Part shown: in pieces, positions 1 through 10,580 of the stretch
Layout: every line of letters begins with the position of its first letter
Numbering within the stretch: position 1 is the first letter of the stretch
Assembly (NCBI GenBank): GCA_033032865.1
Contig: JAWHQI010000258.1
Span: 3,720,001 to 3,784,000 of the forward strand
Direction: 5' to 3'
Source of the DNA: Dactylorhiza incarnata
Lineage: Eukaryota > Streptophyta > Magnoliopsida > Asparagales > Orchidaceae
DNA: 64,000 nt
The notes under the pieces: model-generated
What the model saw: only the letters and a program-made list of their open reading frames with translations
Told to the model about the DNA's origin: nothing
Databases searched by the model: none
Program-made: the position numbers and the translations under genes

Positions 1-127
1 TTAGTTCTACTTTTACATAAAACTATTTGGCATAACTCTACGGTAACCTAAAGTAATAGAAATAACACAAAAAGTTTGAACTTTTAAATCTGAAAGTAGT
101 ACTTCTTAACAACAAAGAAGCAGATAC

Positions 128-2608
128 CTTGAAGCTTTCGTTCCGTCTCGAGCATGACGCACAATCTTCTCCTCCACACTCTGCAGATACTCATTCCTTA
201 TCACAAGCCATAAATTATTCATTGCTCCAATAAAAAATAACCAAAGACTTGAACAAAACATTGCACTTACTGAATACATGGAAAGCTTTTCCAATATACC
301 TTTGAATCCCAGGAATATGAGATTAATGAATATCAACAAGAAACTTTCTGGACCCAAGTTTAGTAATTTGGGATTGGTCTGCTCCTTTAGTTCATTTAAC
401 ATGCACAAACTCCATAAATTCTTAAACCACGATTTATTGTAGAAGACCAACAAGTTTAATTGTTGAAGAAGACGGTCTTTTCCAAAATAAATAAAATTAG
501 GGACAAATTTCGTAACAACTTCTCTTATTCTGAGCAAGTAACTTCTTCTGGGTGACCTCTCTGGGTACTCTACCCAGAGCTGTTGCTCTCACATTTGGAG
601 GGAGATATCCAAGCGTCTCCATCTAGTCCTTGACAAGGTTCATTGGGTGGTCAGTGATGGGAAGGCTATCAACGCCCTTCAACAGGCTTGGGTGATGTCG
701 TTCCCTATCTCTCACACTCCTACTATGGTAAATATAGATGCATTTGGAGTCCATCAATAGGGTGGTTGATCTCAGTACCCCCGAGGGGGACTGGGATCGT
801 CCAGAAATTTTGTCCTAATGTGGCGAGGAGCTTGGTCTTAAGATTTTTTTCCTCCCCCTCTCTAGGAGGCACTTCCTTGATCACATTGGGTGGGGTGATG
901 TTGGGTCGATTGTGGTGTCCTCGCGTGTGGTTTATGATCTTCTCCTCATAGACCTTGTCCATGTCCCTATTCGTTCCACTTGGATATGGAAGACCTCCTT
1001 ACCATCATGAGTAAGATGTTTCTTGTGGAAGCTAAGTTTAAACCCTCTTCCTTGTCGGATTCTACTTGCGGGTCGGGGTATTCCTATCTCCACTACATGT
1101 CCTTGTTGTGGTCACGGCTTGGAGGAGGCTTATCACTTATTTATTACATGCCCATGTGTGCAGGAATTCAGGAGTATCTCTCTTCCGCTGATTTATAGAA
1201 CTTCTTCATGGCAATCTCTGAGTCATATGTTTAATGTGCTCAAATCGTGCAACTGTAAGAGAGGGTCCCAAGGTAGGTTCCTCAAAATTGTGCTTGGGTT
1301 TTTACTCTGGGAAGTTTGGAAGGCTTACAATGCTTTGATCTTTGAAGAAACCTTAATTCCATTTGTCGTGTTGGTCGAAAGAGGGTTTTGTGGTCGGAGG
1401 CGGAAACCTCGAGTGTGTTCTGGCCCACCATCCTTACTGGTGGGTGGGGGGGAGGGGGGGGATTGATTCGCCAGCCCTCCTTAACTTTGTTGATATGGGA
1501 ACCTCCACAAGATGACTGGATTAAACTCAACTTTGATGGTGTCTTGAAACGTCAATCAGGTTGGCCATGTGTCGAATGGGTATCAGGGACTATCGTGGTC
1601 TTGTCTGATTGGTGTCATTTGATCTTGTTGCTTATCTGTTCCTACTATTAAGCTCTGTGATGCATGGGAGGACCTCCATCGAGCAATTTTTGTTCTGGCG
1701 TTCCAGCGCACTGTTGTTCAGGGTGACGTAATTGCGGTTATCCAGTGGATTAATGGTTCTTCTATTTGTTCGGATAGCAGAAGGGGACAAGTTCATGACA
1801 TTAGAGATTGAGTCTTCGACTTTGGGATTGTACCATCGAGCATGGTTACCGGGTTGTGAATAGTGTGGCGGATTGTTGTGCTAATCTGGCGATTACCAAG
1901 GGAGACCTCTCGTATGTGCAAGAGGACCTCCACCATGAGATACGTATTCCGGTAGACACTAATCTCAATCACTGTGCTCATGATCGGGTTCACTAGTTCT
2001 TAGGTGTTCCCGTCTTACCCCACAAAAATGTGGGAGATAAATCAAGATTTATATGGCAATATGTGTATGTTTGAAAATTTATAGGAGTGTACTTATTTTA
2101 AGTACTTACATGAGGGTTATTTGAGATCAACCCATGAATGAATTGAGTGGTATGTACTGAATGTGTTAGGAAATTCGATAAATTAGCGTGCGGGGTACTT
2201 AGGTATACAGGCATCAATAAATCATCCGTAAAATTAAAACAAACTTAATCTACTATCGCATTGAAGGAGGCATGGACCCCGTAAAATCAAATTGGGGAAA
2301 ACAGGGAAAATGATTATCTGAGGAAGGTTTACCTCGCGACGTTGAACGGTGCCACCATATCCCGTAGCCTGGCAGAAACGGCGATAGAGCGGAACGGCGG
2401 CATAGGAGGCGCCGACCATGGCCCCGGCGAGAGTAAGAAGATACATAAACATCTTCCTGGAGCTTCGTTCCCGTGTGGCCGCAGTGTCCATTGTGTAGAA
2501 CCGGTAACGAGCACCGCCCACTGTGGAAACAGTCGGCGGCCAGATCCCCTGGCCTGCGAGTGAGCGCCAGAGGCAGAGAGGCCGGGGGTGCTTTAGGAAT
2601 GAGGGCAT
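128..2608 (-). CDS. COX11: Cytochrome c oxidase assembly protein COX11, 5' part (exons 1 and 2)
   Basis: COX11 is an inner-mitochondrial-membrane copper chaperone that delivers copper to the CuB site of cytochrome c oxidase subunit 1. Exon 1 is 2333-2608 (92 codons) and exon 2 is 128-180 (53 nt). The exon 1 donor reads GAG|GTAAAC. The exon 2 acceptor reads CTGCAG and its donor is AAG|GTATCT. Spliced, they give the family signature: a presequence-like N-terminus (residues 1-50, rich in Arg and Ser), one membrane segment (about 53-70), AAVPLYRRFCQATGYGGTVQ at 70-89, then RRESVEEKIVRHARDGT. The copper-binding CFCF motif and the rest of the C-terminal domain lie left of the window, so intactness cannot be judged. 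The ATG at 2608 was chosen because it opens the frame and gives a plausible targeting peptide. The intron contains a LINE fragment in opposite orientation. Confidence 0.88.
547..1999 (+). mobile_element. 5'-truncated L1-type LINE ORF2 fragment inside COX11 intron 1
   Basis: The remnant covers the C-terminal third of a plant LINE ORF2, broken by frameshifts and stops. In order one can read a segment typical of the region before the zinc-binding domain (SHIWREISKRLHLV, around 590-640), a zf-RVT-like zinc-binding motif (CPCCGHGLEEAYHLFITCPC, around 1100-1165), the RNase H start (DWIKLNFDG, around 1515-1545) and its end (VADCCANLAITKGDLSY, around 1865-1915). No endonuclease or reverse transcriptase part is present, which fits the usual 5' truncation of LINEs. 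It lies antisense to COX11 and stays clear of both splice junctions. No poly(A) tail or target duplication is evident, so it is old. Confidence 0.8.
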
Positions 2609-2735
2609 CTCTGGAAATGATCTGATTTCCCCGGCGAACGAAACATGTAATGTCGGTCGTTGGAACTTGGCAGTCTTTTGAGCCGTTCAAAAATCACAAC
2701 TGCTATTTCATGTAACCATGGGGCGAATTTTTTCA

Positions 2736-2988
2736 TGGACAATACTACACATACCTAAAGTTTACCTAAAAGCCACAAAAATGGGCCCCACAGGTCACAA
2801 AAACACCCGATTCTTCTAGGGTTAGGTTGAAAATCACAAAAAGTGGGCCCCACTCGGCACAAAAACACCCGACTTTAGGGTTTGGCGCAAAAAAACCCTA
2901 AAATCGGGTATTTTTGTGATCTGTGGGGCCCATTTTTTGTGGCTTTTAGGTAGACTTTAGGTATGTATAGCATTATTCTTTTTTCATT
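2736..2988. mobile_element. Foldback (MITE-like) element upstream of COX11
   Basis: Two arms of about 62 bp (2750-2811 and 2903-2965) are near-perfect inverted repeats. Each contains ACCTAAAAGCCACAAAAA and a TGGGGCCCA-type core. A third, internal partial copy of the arm lies at about 2832-2880. The element is flanked by a perfect 16-bp direct repeat, GGGGCGAATTTTTTCA, at 2720-2735 and 2989-3004. This is unusually long for a DNA-transposon target duplication. It lies about 130 bp upstream of the COX11 start codon, so it may sit in or near the promoter. Superfamily not determined. Confidence 0.7.
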
Positions 2989-3004
2989 GGGGCGAATTTT
3001 TTCA

Positions 3005-4489
3005 CTCCGAAGATGCAGGCTGGGACGGATCCTTAAATTTCAATAAAGCGGGCAGGCAAAAGAGGCGGAGATATGGTCGGGAAAGCCGGTGGAACAGAGG
3101 TCGGTGGAACTATGACGATTCGCGGCGGTGGTGCTGCTGGGGGAGAAAACTACGGGACGACTGATGTGTCTGCACGGTTTCCCAAATGGAGCTGGGCTCG
3201 ATGGAACGAGCATCGGGCAGCTCGAGAAAAAACGACAGGCGTGCCGAGGGTAGATGGCCCGGGCTTGAAAAAGGTGGATCTTCCACGTGCGGTCAGCAAG
3301 GACGGCACAAGCGAGAGATTGAGCAGATTTGATCGGAAAGGATCTCGTGAGGAGCGAGCAGACGTCGATGGTAGTGTGTCGAAAGGGGAGATTGATGGAG
3401 GCTTCAGTTGTGGCTGAGGACGACGATAGGACGAAAACGGAACTATGAGCGTTGTTGTCTCCCATTGACAAGTGCATCGTTTAAAAAATGGATGTCTTCG
3501 TCGACGGCGATAGGGATCGTAGAGGCGTTGGAGATGGCAGATGCAGGGAAGTAGGGAACTCAAATGCTTGATGAAAAAAAATTTGGATGAAACATTTAGT
3601 CTCACATTGCTAACATCCACAATTTTAAGTGGGTATATAAATTAATTCATTTGTTCTTATTACGTTGAAAGAAACATAAGAAAAATTCATAAACCACACA
3701 CACGCACTCGCACACATCAGATCGAATTTTGATTCGGATTTGAGATTTGGAAAATAATTAATTTGTAATTTTTGTACAAAATAGTTTTATCAATTTGAAA
3801 ATCATTTTGTATTCGTTATAATTCGACGTACATTAAATACATATCGGCGTATATCGATTACTTCATCCAGCATACATTGATTTGTGCACGCGGATTTCAC
3901 CCCACGTATAAATCATCATACATCGATTTCACTCCACCTACAAATCGGCGTACGTCGAGTTCTGCTTTTCCTGCCGTGCAACGCTTTATTCTCCCTTGTA
4001 CGTCGATATGAAATCGACAAACATCAATTTCACCTGACCTAAACGCGTGCGTGATTTCTGTACGTGGTGTTTCGTACACGATTTTGTTCATTAAATTTTA
4101 CGTTAGAAATATATATTTTTTCTATATACGACAAAATTTACCTAATATAATTGTTACACAATAATTATGTGATAATTATTTGTGGTTTTACGTGAATCTA
4201 TCGTGTATATGAGGTTTTCCTAAAATGAAACATACACTCTCATACGTTTGTATTCTCCTACGGTTTTTTCTCTATCCTTCGCTGGCGATTTTCCTCTCTT
4301 TTACGTTTATTTCACCAAGTCGAGTTTGGGGAAGATTATACTTGTAGGAATATTTTTTTTGTATATTCCAAAATAATGTATAATTTTCTTATTTGAAAAT
4401 TGTAAAAAATAAAGATATGAGAACAAATCTAGAAAACTAGATTATTAAAACTTTAAAATAGAAGGGATGAGAATCAAAAGGAGATTAGT
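3005..4489. other. No recognisable gene; GC-rich block then AT-rich DNA
   Basis: 3040-3620 is moderately GC-rich and has overlapping open frames on both strands, but none shows a domain I recognise. They could be the edge of a degraded gene or an upstream transcribed region. 3620-4489 is AT-rich. Between about 3825 and 4070 short CGTCGATATGAAATCGA-like motifs recur, and related motifs reappear around 9205-9310. This suggests remnants of one dispersed repeat family. Confidence 0.4.
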
Positions 4490-5558
4490 TAAAAGATAGT
4501 TTAGAATCGAGTCTGGATAAGGCGTGTGATCACTGCCCTAAAGAAGTTGCACCACCCTCCGGCAGGGCTTTCAGCTGATGCTCACTCCTCCAAGGTACAA
4601 CACCCGGCTAGATCCCGAAACTCCGATGTGCGCGGACACCGAAGAAGCACAGAGCACCCGAACACCCACTTGATGAAGCAAATGTAAAGAAAAGAAAGCA
4701 CGTAGAAGATCGTCACCAAAACAGAGCGTGAGAGAGCAGAAGATCGTCTATCAGCGTGTTATCTTTATGAGAAGAACGTCAATATATAAAGACAGTAAAT
4801 CGCCGGAAAAGGAATCTCGAAAACGACAACATTAAAACCGTAATAAATATTAACAGTTATAATTGGAAAGCACATAATAACGTTGAAAATTTCCAACGTA
4901 AGTAATGGCGAGAAACACGCGTAAATGAGCGGTTAAGAATACGCGTAAAACTGCGGAGAGAGAGAGCGCAGAACGGCAGGATGCGTTGAATTCAATTAAT
5001 TCAATTCGAAGTTGCGTCGATATCATATCGACGCAAGTCGACGCAGGTCCTATCGACGCGAGCGTCGAAAACATATCGACGCAGGTCGGGTGCGTCGAAT
5101 TCCATTCGACGCCTCCAACTTCAGCGGGCTTGTCGACGTTGCGTCGAAATCTATTCGACGCAGCTCCGATTTCGATTCGACGCAACTCCAAGTAAAAGGC
5201 TCTGAAACTATTTTGTACAAAAAATACAATTCAATTATTCCCCAAATCCGGATCCGGATCCGGTCCGGTGCGGTGCGTGCGCGCGCGCGCGTGTGTGGTT
5301 CATAGTTTCTCCTTATGTTCTTTTGAACAAATAAGAAGGTGTGAATTTCTTTATATACACTTAAGGGAAGAAGGAGAATGGCAAGGTGGGACTAAAGAAC
5401 ACTCTTTCATCATGAAAGGCTTCCCTCCAAATATTTGGATTCCTTCCAAGTTTGGTTTTGAGCTTTTTCCATCATAATGAGGAGCCCAAACACCAAACAC
5501 CATTTAGCTCCAATCAAAACATTTAAAGTATAATGTTTTATAATTAAAATTTCTAACA
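4490..5558 (-). mobile_element. Probable LTR of a retrotransposon, minus strand
   Basis: Read on the minus strand the block starts with TGTTAGAAATTTTAATT (ending at plus position 5558), as plant copia LTRs often do. It has a TATA-like TTTATATATTG near 4790 and runs through about 300 bp of R/U5-like sequence to around 4490. A GC-rich array of TCGACGC motifs (about 5005-5185) occupies the U3-like part. The inner end and target duplication could not be placed, and no coding domain adjoins it, so it would be a solo or truncated LTR. Boundaries are approximate. Confidence 0.4.
5005..5185. repeat. Cluster of TCGACGC/GCGTCGA inverted motifs
   Basis: TCGACGC and its complement GCGTCGA occur about a dozen times in 180 bp, in both orientations and at irregular spacing, forming many small potential hairpins. 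The array lies in the upstream, U3-like part of the minus-strand LTR candidate and is rich in CpG. Confidence 0.75.
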
Positions 5559-6649
5559 ATACTAAAGATGATCCCTTAGTCAGCGAGCGGCCAAAGAGTA
5601 AGATGAGCGTGACCGGTGATCACGTACAAAGATGTCGTCCTCGATTTCTTTGTGTTGGGTCTATTTGCGCTCTTAGAGGGGGTAAATAAGGGTTTTTAAG
5701 AATTTATATCTAAATAAATATGTTGTTATTAATTAAATAAGTTTTCGAATATTTAATAGATAAATTTATTTTAATATTTACTTTTAGAAAAAGTCAGGAT
5801 TCAATATTTTCACTACCCACCGTAAGTGCTACCGCCTGACGCTAGTCACATAGATTGAATTATAAGTGTTTGTTCCGCACAAACAGAACCTTACAATATA
5901 TTTTGTGTTACGGCTTTGAGAAAGTACTTTTTTAAACATTTAATGGAATAGAAATAAAATCAAAATAAATAAAGCAAAGAAGAACCTGATTTTATTTCAT
6001 AAAAAGTTTGATTACAATTTTGTGATCTCCATGACAACGAAAGCGATGAATAATACGATCTTCGGTTTTCTATAACGACCCTCCCCTGATAACCGGTTGG
6101 CTCTTTCACTTCTCCCCATATGGTCTTTGAGCCCTTGCTAGACCTCCCCGGTCTTGTCGTCCTTCACGGACGATTTCCACACAGAATCCTCCCAATAATC
6201 TGACGTCCTCCCTGAACGATTTCTCACGAACTTCTCCCCGAAATTCGACGTCCTCCCCGAACAATTTCTCACGAACTCCTCCCCGAAATTCGACGTCCTC
6301 CCCGGACGATTTTTTCACGTCACACGAAACAATAAAATAAAAAGATACAAAACAAAGATATGAAAAGTAGATCTAAGAGAAAAAAAAACGGAAGCTCCCT
6401 CAAAGATTGTCTACGTGCGGAGGCGGTGAGCGGTCGACGCTTTTGATTCTCGTTCCTTAGGCGCTCGATCGTCCTTAGATTCTCGTTCTCGTATACGCTC
6501 TACGGAGATCTTCTTCCTTGCTCAAGAGGGTGCACGTTCTCTATTCCTTTCTCCTTGGACGGTGACTCCTTGCTCCAGAAGCGGCGTGGAAACCCAATTC
6601 TCGTGTGTATATATGTCCAAAGAGGAGGAAAAATGCTTGTATATGTCAT
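5559..6649. other. Intergenic repeat debris with a 45-bp tandem repeat
   Basis: No gene is seen. About three copies of a 45-bp unit (containing CGAAATTCGACGTCCTCCCC) lie at 6172-6311. The first copy is degraded. A motif GCTACCGCCTGACGCTAG at 5830-5847 belongs to the same family as the CTACCG cluster at 8220-8745. 5870-6100 is AT-rich and shows nothing recognisable. Confidence 0.5.
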
Positions 6650-8215
6650 TTAAGTCATGATGGGGTCTCGCCCATTTTATAAGAATCCCGGGCTGCGAGT
6701 AGCCGAAATCCCATAACCCTCACTCCCTTAGTGGGGAGTTAGGAGAAGAATCGTCGCATGCACGATCCGCGCACGCGATCATCGCGCAATCCGCAATCCT
6801 AACCGCCCGTGTGGACCGACTGCCACCCGCGCCCCTCCTCGGCCGACCGCCTCAGAACGGGCGTCGGTGGAGCGCTATCGCCGCACCGCCCGATCGGTCG
6901 GCCTTGGCCGCGCGGCCGCAAGGTCGTGAGGCCTTGCTGCCGGCCAACTGGCCGGCCAAGGCCACGAGGGCGGCCTCCCGGCCGGCCCCCCGGTCGGCGA
7001 AGGTCGCGAGGCCGGCCTCCCGGTCGCCCCCCCCCCCCCCCCCCCCCGCCCCGCCCCAAGTCGGCCAAGGTCGCGCGCTCGCAGGCGCGCGACCAAAACC
7101 GCGAGGGCGTCCGTCCCGGCCGGCCTCCAGACTGGCCACTCGGTCGGCCTTGGCCGCGCAGCCCCCGACCGCCTCGCGATCCGGCCGACCGAGTGGTTGG
7201 CCGGTTTGGTCGCAAGGTCGCAAGGGCCTTGTGACCATGCGACCGGCCGCTCGAGGCCAGCCGCCTTCTCGGTCGGCCGCCCCGGGCCGGTCGCCCCTCC
7301 GGACGGCCTTCCCCCTCGCCGGTCGGTCTTCTCCCCTCGTCGTCCAAACTCCTCGCCGGCCGGAGTCCGTCGCCGTCCGATCGCCCGCTTGCGATCTCTC
7401 CACCTTCCGATTGACGAGTAACCACCCGCATAACCGTTGGCGTAACCACCCGTAGTGGACGGGTGTGAATATCTGAAATCATATCGGCCTGCACATGGTA
7501 AATTATTATGAAATACGCGTATTAATTTATATGAAATCGGGTCACAAATAACAATTATGGTGGTTACGGTCTACGAATAACCGCATAACTACTATAACCA
7601 TCTCTGGGGCCTATAAATAGAACCCCAAGTCTCCTCGTTTTTGAAGGCTATTCTCCTCCTCCTTCCTCCTAAGTTCAAGAGAGTGAGAGAGAGAGAGAGA
7701 GTTTTCTTGAAGATCTCCCTCCTCTTCAAAGACGTGCTTGTAGGAATCTTCAAGCACCTTGCATGAAGACAGAAGAAGATATACGTCCATCCTCAAGCAT
7801 TCCGAAAAACGCCCACGTTCGAGAGCGCGCTGAGTTCTAGAGCACGCTCAAGCTCTAGAGCGCCCAAGTTCGAGAGCGCGCCAAGTTTCAGTGCATGCAC
7901 AAGTCCCATAGCACGGTACTCCCCACCGCTGTAAAGAAGAAGTCGAAGCTTCGAGAGTGGTGACATGTCACCCTCCGAACATCTCTCTCTCACCTCCAAA
8001 GTTGGGGCGAGGAGCGGCATGTCGTCCTCGATCTTTCAAGAAAGCCCTATAAAGAAGTTGCAAATAGTGAAGTTTGGTCGGCACTGTCTCGGCCACGTGA
8101 TTTTTTATCCCCTTCTGGGGTTTTCCACGCTAAAAAGACTTTTTGTCACCTGTCTCATCTCTCAGTAACTGATTGCGCGCTCGACCGCTCCCAGGCTAAG
8201 GCGGTTCGTTCTAAA
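6650..8215 (+). mobile_element. LTR-like block 1 (solo or truncated retrotransposon LTR)
   Basis: A long GC-rich U3-like region of GGCCGGCC/GGTCGGCC repeats (about 6830-7390, with a run of 21 C at 7027-7047) is followed by a TATA box (TATAAATAG at 7612-7620), a pyrimidine-rich leader and a GA microsatellite (about 7679-7701). A U5-like tail follows with GTCGGCAC, CCACGTG and GGGTTTTCCACG (8073-8132). The same tail order occurs in block 2 at 11216-11270, so the two are members of related LTR families. No gag or pol follows. The many overlapping open frames over the GC-rich part are low-complexity artefacts. Ends are approximate. Confidence 0.5.
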
Positions 8216-8219
8216 CCGA

Positions 8220-8745
8220 TTTAGGAGCCTTGAGTTGACTGCAACAAGTCAGCTACCGCCCGCGTCAGTGATAGTGCTACCGCGCGACGGTAGTCTATTT
8301 ATATGCATTTTCCTCCAGCTGTCCATGCTCTAATTAAGGAAGGCGTCTGTGCCTTTCTAGTGATCTTATATTAGCGCGAAGCGGTAGTGCTAGCGCGGCA
8401 TTGTAGGCTTGATTGAATTGGCACGTGCACAACTGACCATCTGCAAGTAAGGAAGGTGACTGCACTTTCCTTGTACACAGGCGTTATCGCGATGTGGTAG
8501 GAGCTACCGTGGGCGGTAGCGTTTTTTTTCCTTATATGACTGCCACCAGGTTCCCGCACAGAGCACACAGATTGCTAACGTGTACTTCGAGGTAGCGCGA
8601 CGCGTTAGCGGTGACGCCCGACGGTAGTCTTGCTGTTTCTCAAAGTTGACGTCTCATCGATATGATGCTGACGTCTCGTCGATAGGAAGGAGCTAATGCC
8701 CGACAGTATCGCTAACGCCGACGTTAGCTCACATAGAATGAATTT
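8220..8745. repeat. Degenerate tandem repeat, about 113 bp, with CTACCG...CGGTAG palindromes
   Basis: Inverted CTACCG/CGGTAG-type motifs recur at about 110-bp steps. Two neighbouring units (around 8320-8400 and 8433-8520) can be aligned through TAAGGAAGG, which recurs 113 bp apart, and through the motif that follows. A related piece at 5826-5861 and the end at 8713-8744 share a GCTA-CGCC-GACG-TAG-TCACATAGA pattern. Function unknown; transposon debris is likely. Confidence 0.45.
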
Positions 8746-9439
8746 CGTCGTTCGTCTTTTATCCTCGTTCAATGCATGCTTGTACATGTACGACCTGCAC
8801 ACTATAAACACACAGACGACTATATCAAATACATGACTGTATTTGTTATTCTCAAATGAAGAGATGCGGAGCGCATGTTCCAACACTTTGCGCGTGTGAA
8901 ATTGAATCTTCGGCCGCTCATGCCACTCGTGGCTCTCCGAGCAGAGATGAACAAAATTCACAAAGATGTCCAGTCTGACGGCTTGGAATCACCAGCTAGG
9001 GCATGGAGGAGGGTCCGGGATGATGAATCGGGCAATTAATTGTTCACGGGGTGTGTGGTCTGCGAGTATGAATTATAGGGTTTCAAAATAAAATCTTAAA
9101 ATTTATTTATTTCATTATTTTTTTGTTTGATAGATGGAAAAGGGGTTCACTAACATCGCCCGTTTTTATGAATTGCAATCGTCGTTCACCGAATCAACAT
9201 TTGATTACCGACGTGCGTTGATATGAAATTGATGATCGTTGATTACTTCTTCAAAATCTTTCACCGATCGGCTGTCGACATGCGTCAAGCCATGTAAATT
9301 GAAATAGTAAGCATCGATTGAAAGTTCCGCTGAATGGTGATCACATATCTTCACTAGATTCGATTTCTTACTGCACTTTTATAATTTCATCTTTTGATTT
9401 TTTTTATAGTTGTCTTTAAAATGTCAACTGTCAACGCAT
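8746..9439. other. No recognisable gene
   Basis: AT-rich DNA. The only long open frame, on the minus strand at 8605-8961, has no recognisable motif. Around 9205-9310 there are CGTTGATATGAAATTGA-type motifs resembling those at 3825-4070. Confidence 0.4.
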
Positions 9440-9541
9440 GATCGCCCATATTGAAGAAACCAAACCCGTCATTTCCTCCGCCAACCGCCAGTGCGAGAGC
9501 ACGCACGAAACGCACAGAGCACGCCGCCATAGCCGAACCCC

Positions 9542-9795
9542 ACTACTGGGGTGCGACTAGCCCGCACCCCACCCCCCATAGTGGGGGGTACGGCCAAACC
9601 GCACCCCTTGTGGGGTGCGGCCAAGCCGCACCCCATGTTGGGTGCGGCCACGCCGCACCCCATGTTGGGTGCGGCCAGGCCAAGCAGCACCCCCTTGGGT
9701 GCGGCCCGGCCACCCCCCCTTGGGGTGCGGCCAAGCCAGGCCGCACCCCCCTCGGGTGCGGCCGCACCGCGCCCCCCTTAGGGTGCGGCCGAGCC
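9542..9795. repeat. Array of palindromic GGGTGCGGCC...GCACCC units
   Basis: About eight units, each built on the hairpin-forming core GGGTGCGGCCAAGCCGCACC, separated by short C- or T-rich spacers. Spacing varies between about 27 and 40 bp. The array lies in the upstream part of LTR-like block 2. Open frames across it on both strands are artefacts of the repeat. Confidence 0.8.
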
Positions 9796-9874
9796 ACTCT
9801 CCCCTGTAACGGGGTTGGGGCAAATCCCCCCTCTTCTGGCTCTCCGCCCGCTCTTCGGGTTCCAGATTCCGCCT

Positions 9875-10580
9875 AGAACGCCTCCTAACACACTCAGAAT
9901 GCTCTCGTGTTCGTTGCACGCTCAGAGCTCCCGCGCTCGTTGCGCGCTCAGAACGCCTCTCCGTTCGCTCAGAACGCTCTCGTATTCGTTGCGCGCTCAG
10001 AGCGCTCCCGCGCTCGTTGCGCGCTCAGAACGCCTCTCTGTTCACTCAGAACACTCTCATGTTCGTTGCGCGCTCAGAGCTCCCGCGCACGTTGCGCGCT
10101 CAGAACGCCTCTCCGTTCGCTCAGAACGCTCTCGTGTTCTTTGCGCGCTCAGAGTGCTCCCGCGCTCGTTGCGCGCTCAGAACGCATGTCCGTTCGCTCA
10201 GGATGCTCTCGTGTTCGTTGCGCGCTCAGAGCGCTCCCGCGCTCGTTGCGCGCTCAGAACGCCTCTCCGTTCGCTCAGAACGCTCTCGTATTCGTTGCGC
10301 GCTCAGAGCGCTCCCGCGCTCGTTGCGCGCTCAGACCGCCTCTCCATTCGCTCAGAGCGCTCTCGCGCTCGTTGCGGGCTCAGGACGCCTCACAGCGCGA
10401 CCAGCATGTTCGTTGCGCGCTCAGAACGCTTTCGCGCTCATGCGCGCTCGGAATGCTTCTGAGCATTCTCAGAACGCCTCCCCAGTCGCTCAGATTGCTT
10501 CTCTGTTCGTTGCGCGCTCAGAACGCTTCTGAGCGCGCTCAGAACGCTTCTGAGCGCGCTCAGAGCACTCACATTTCGGG
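9875..10580. repeat. 77-bp tandem repeat array
   Basis: The unit begins with CGTTGCGCGCTCAGAACGCC. Copies start at 9938, 10015, 10090, 10167, 10244 and 10321, a period of 77 bp with one 75-bp unit, and degraded copies follow to about 10580. Each unit is itself two related half-repeats sharing CGTTGCGCGCTCAGA. Overlapping open frames of up to 310 codons through this block have period-driven composition and are not treated as genes. Confidence 0.88.

Noticed and set aside
3040..3620. Divergent host gene upstream of COX11
   Set aside because: Several overlapping frames on both strands, no recognised domain and no splice pattern. Not supported beyond openness.
6799..7494. Overlapping frames of 231, 214 and 183 codons on both strands
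   Set aside because: Low-complexity GC palindromic sequence lacking stops; no domain, and several frames open at once.
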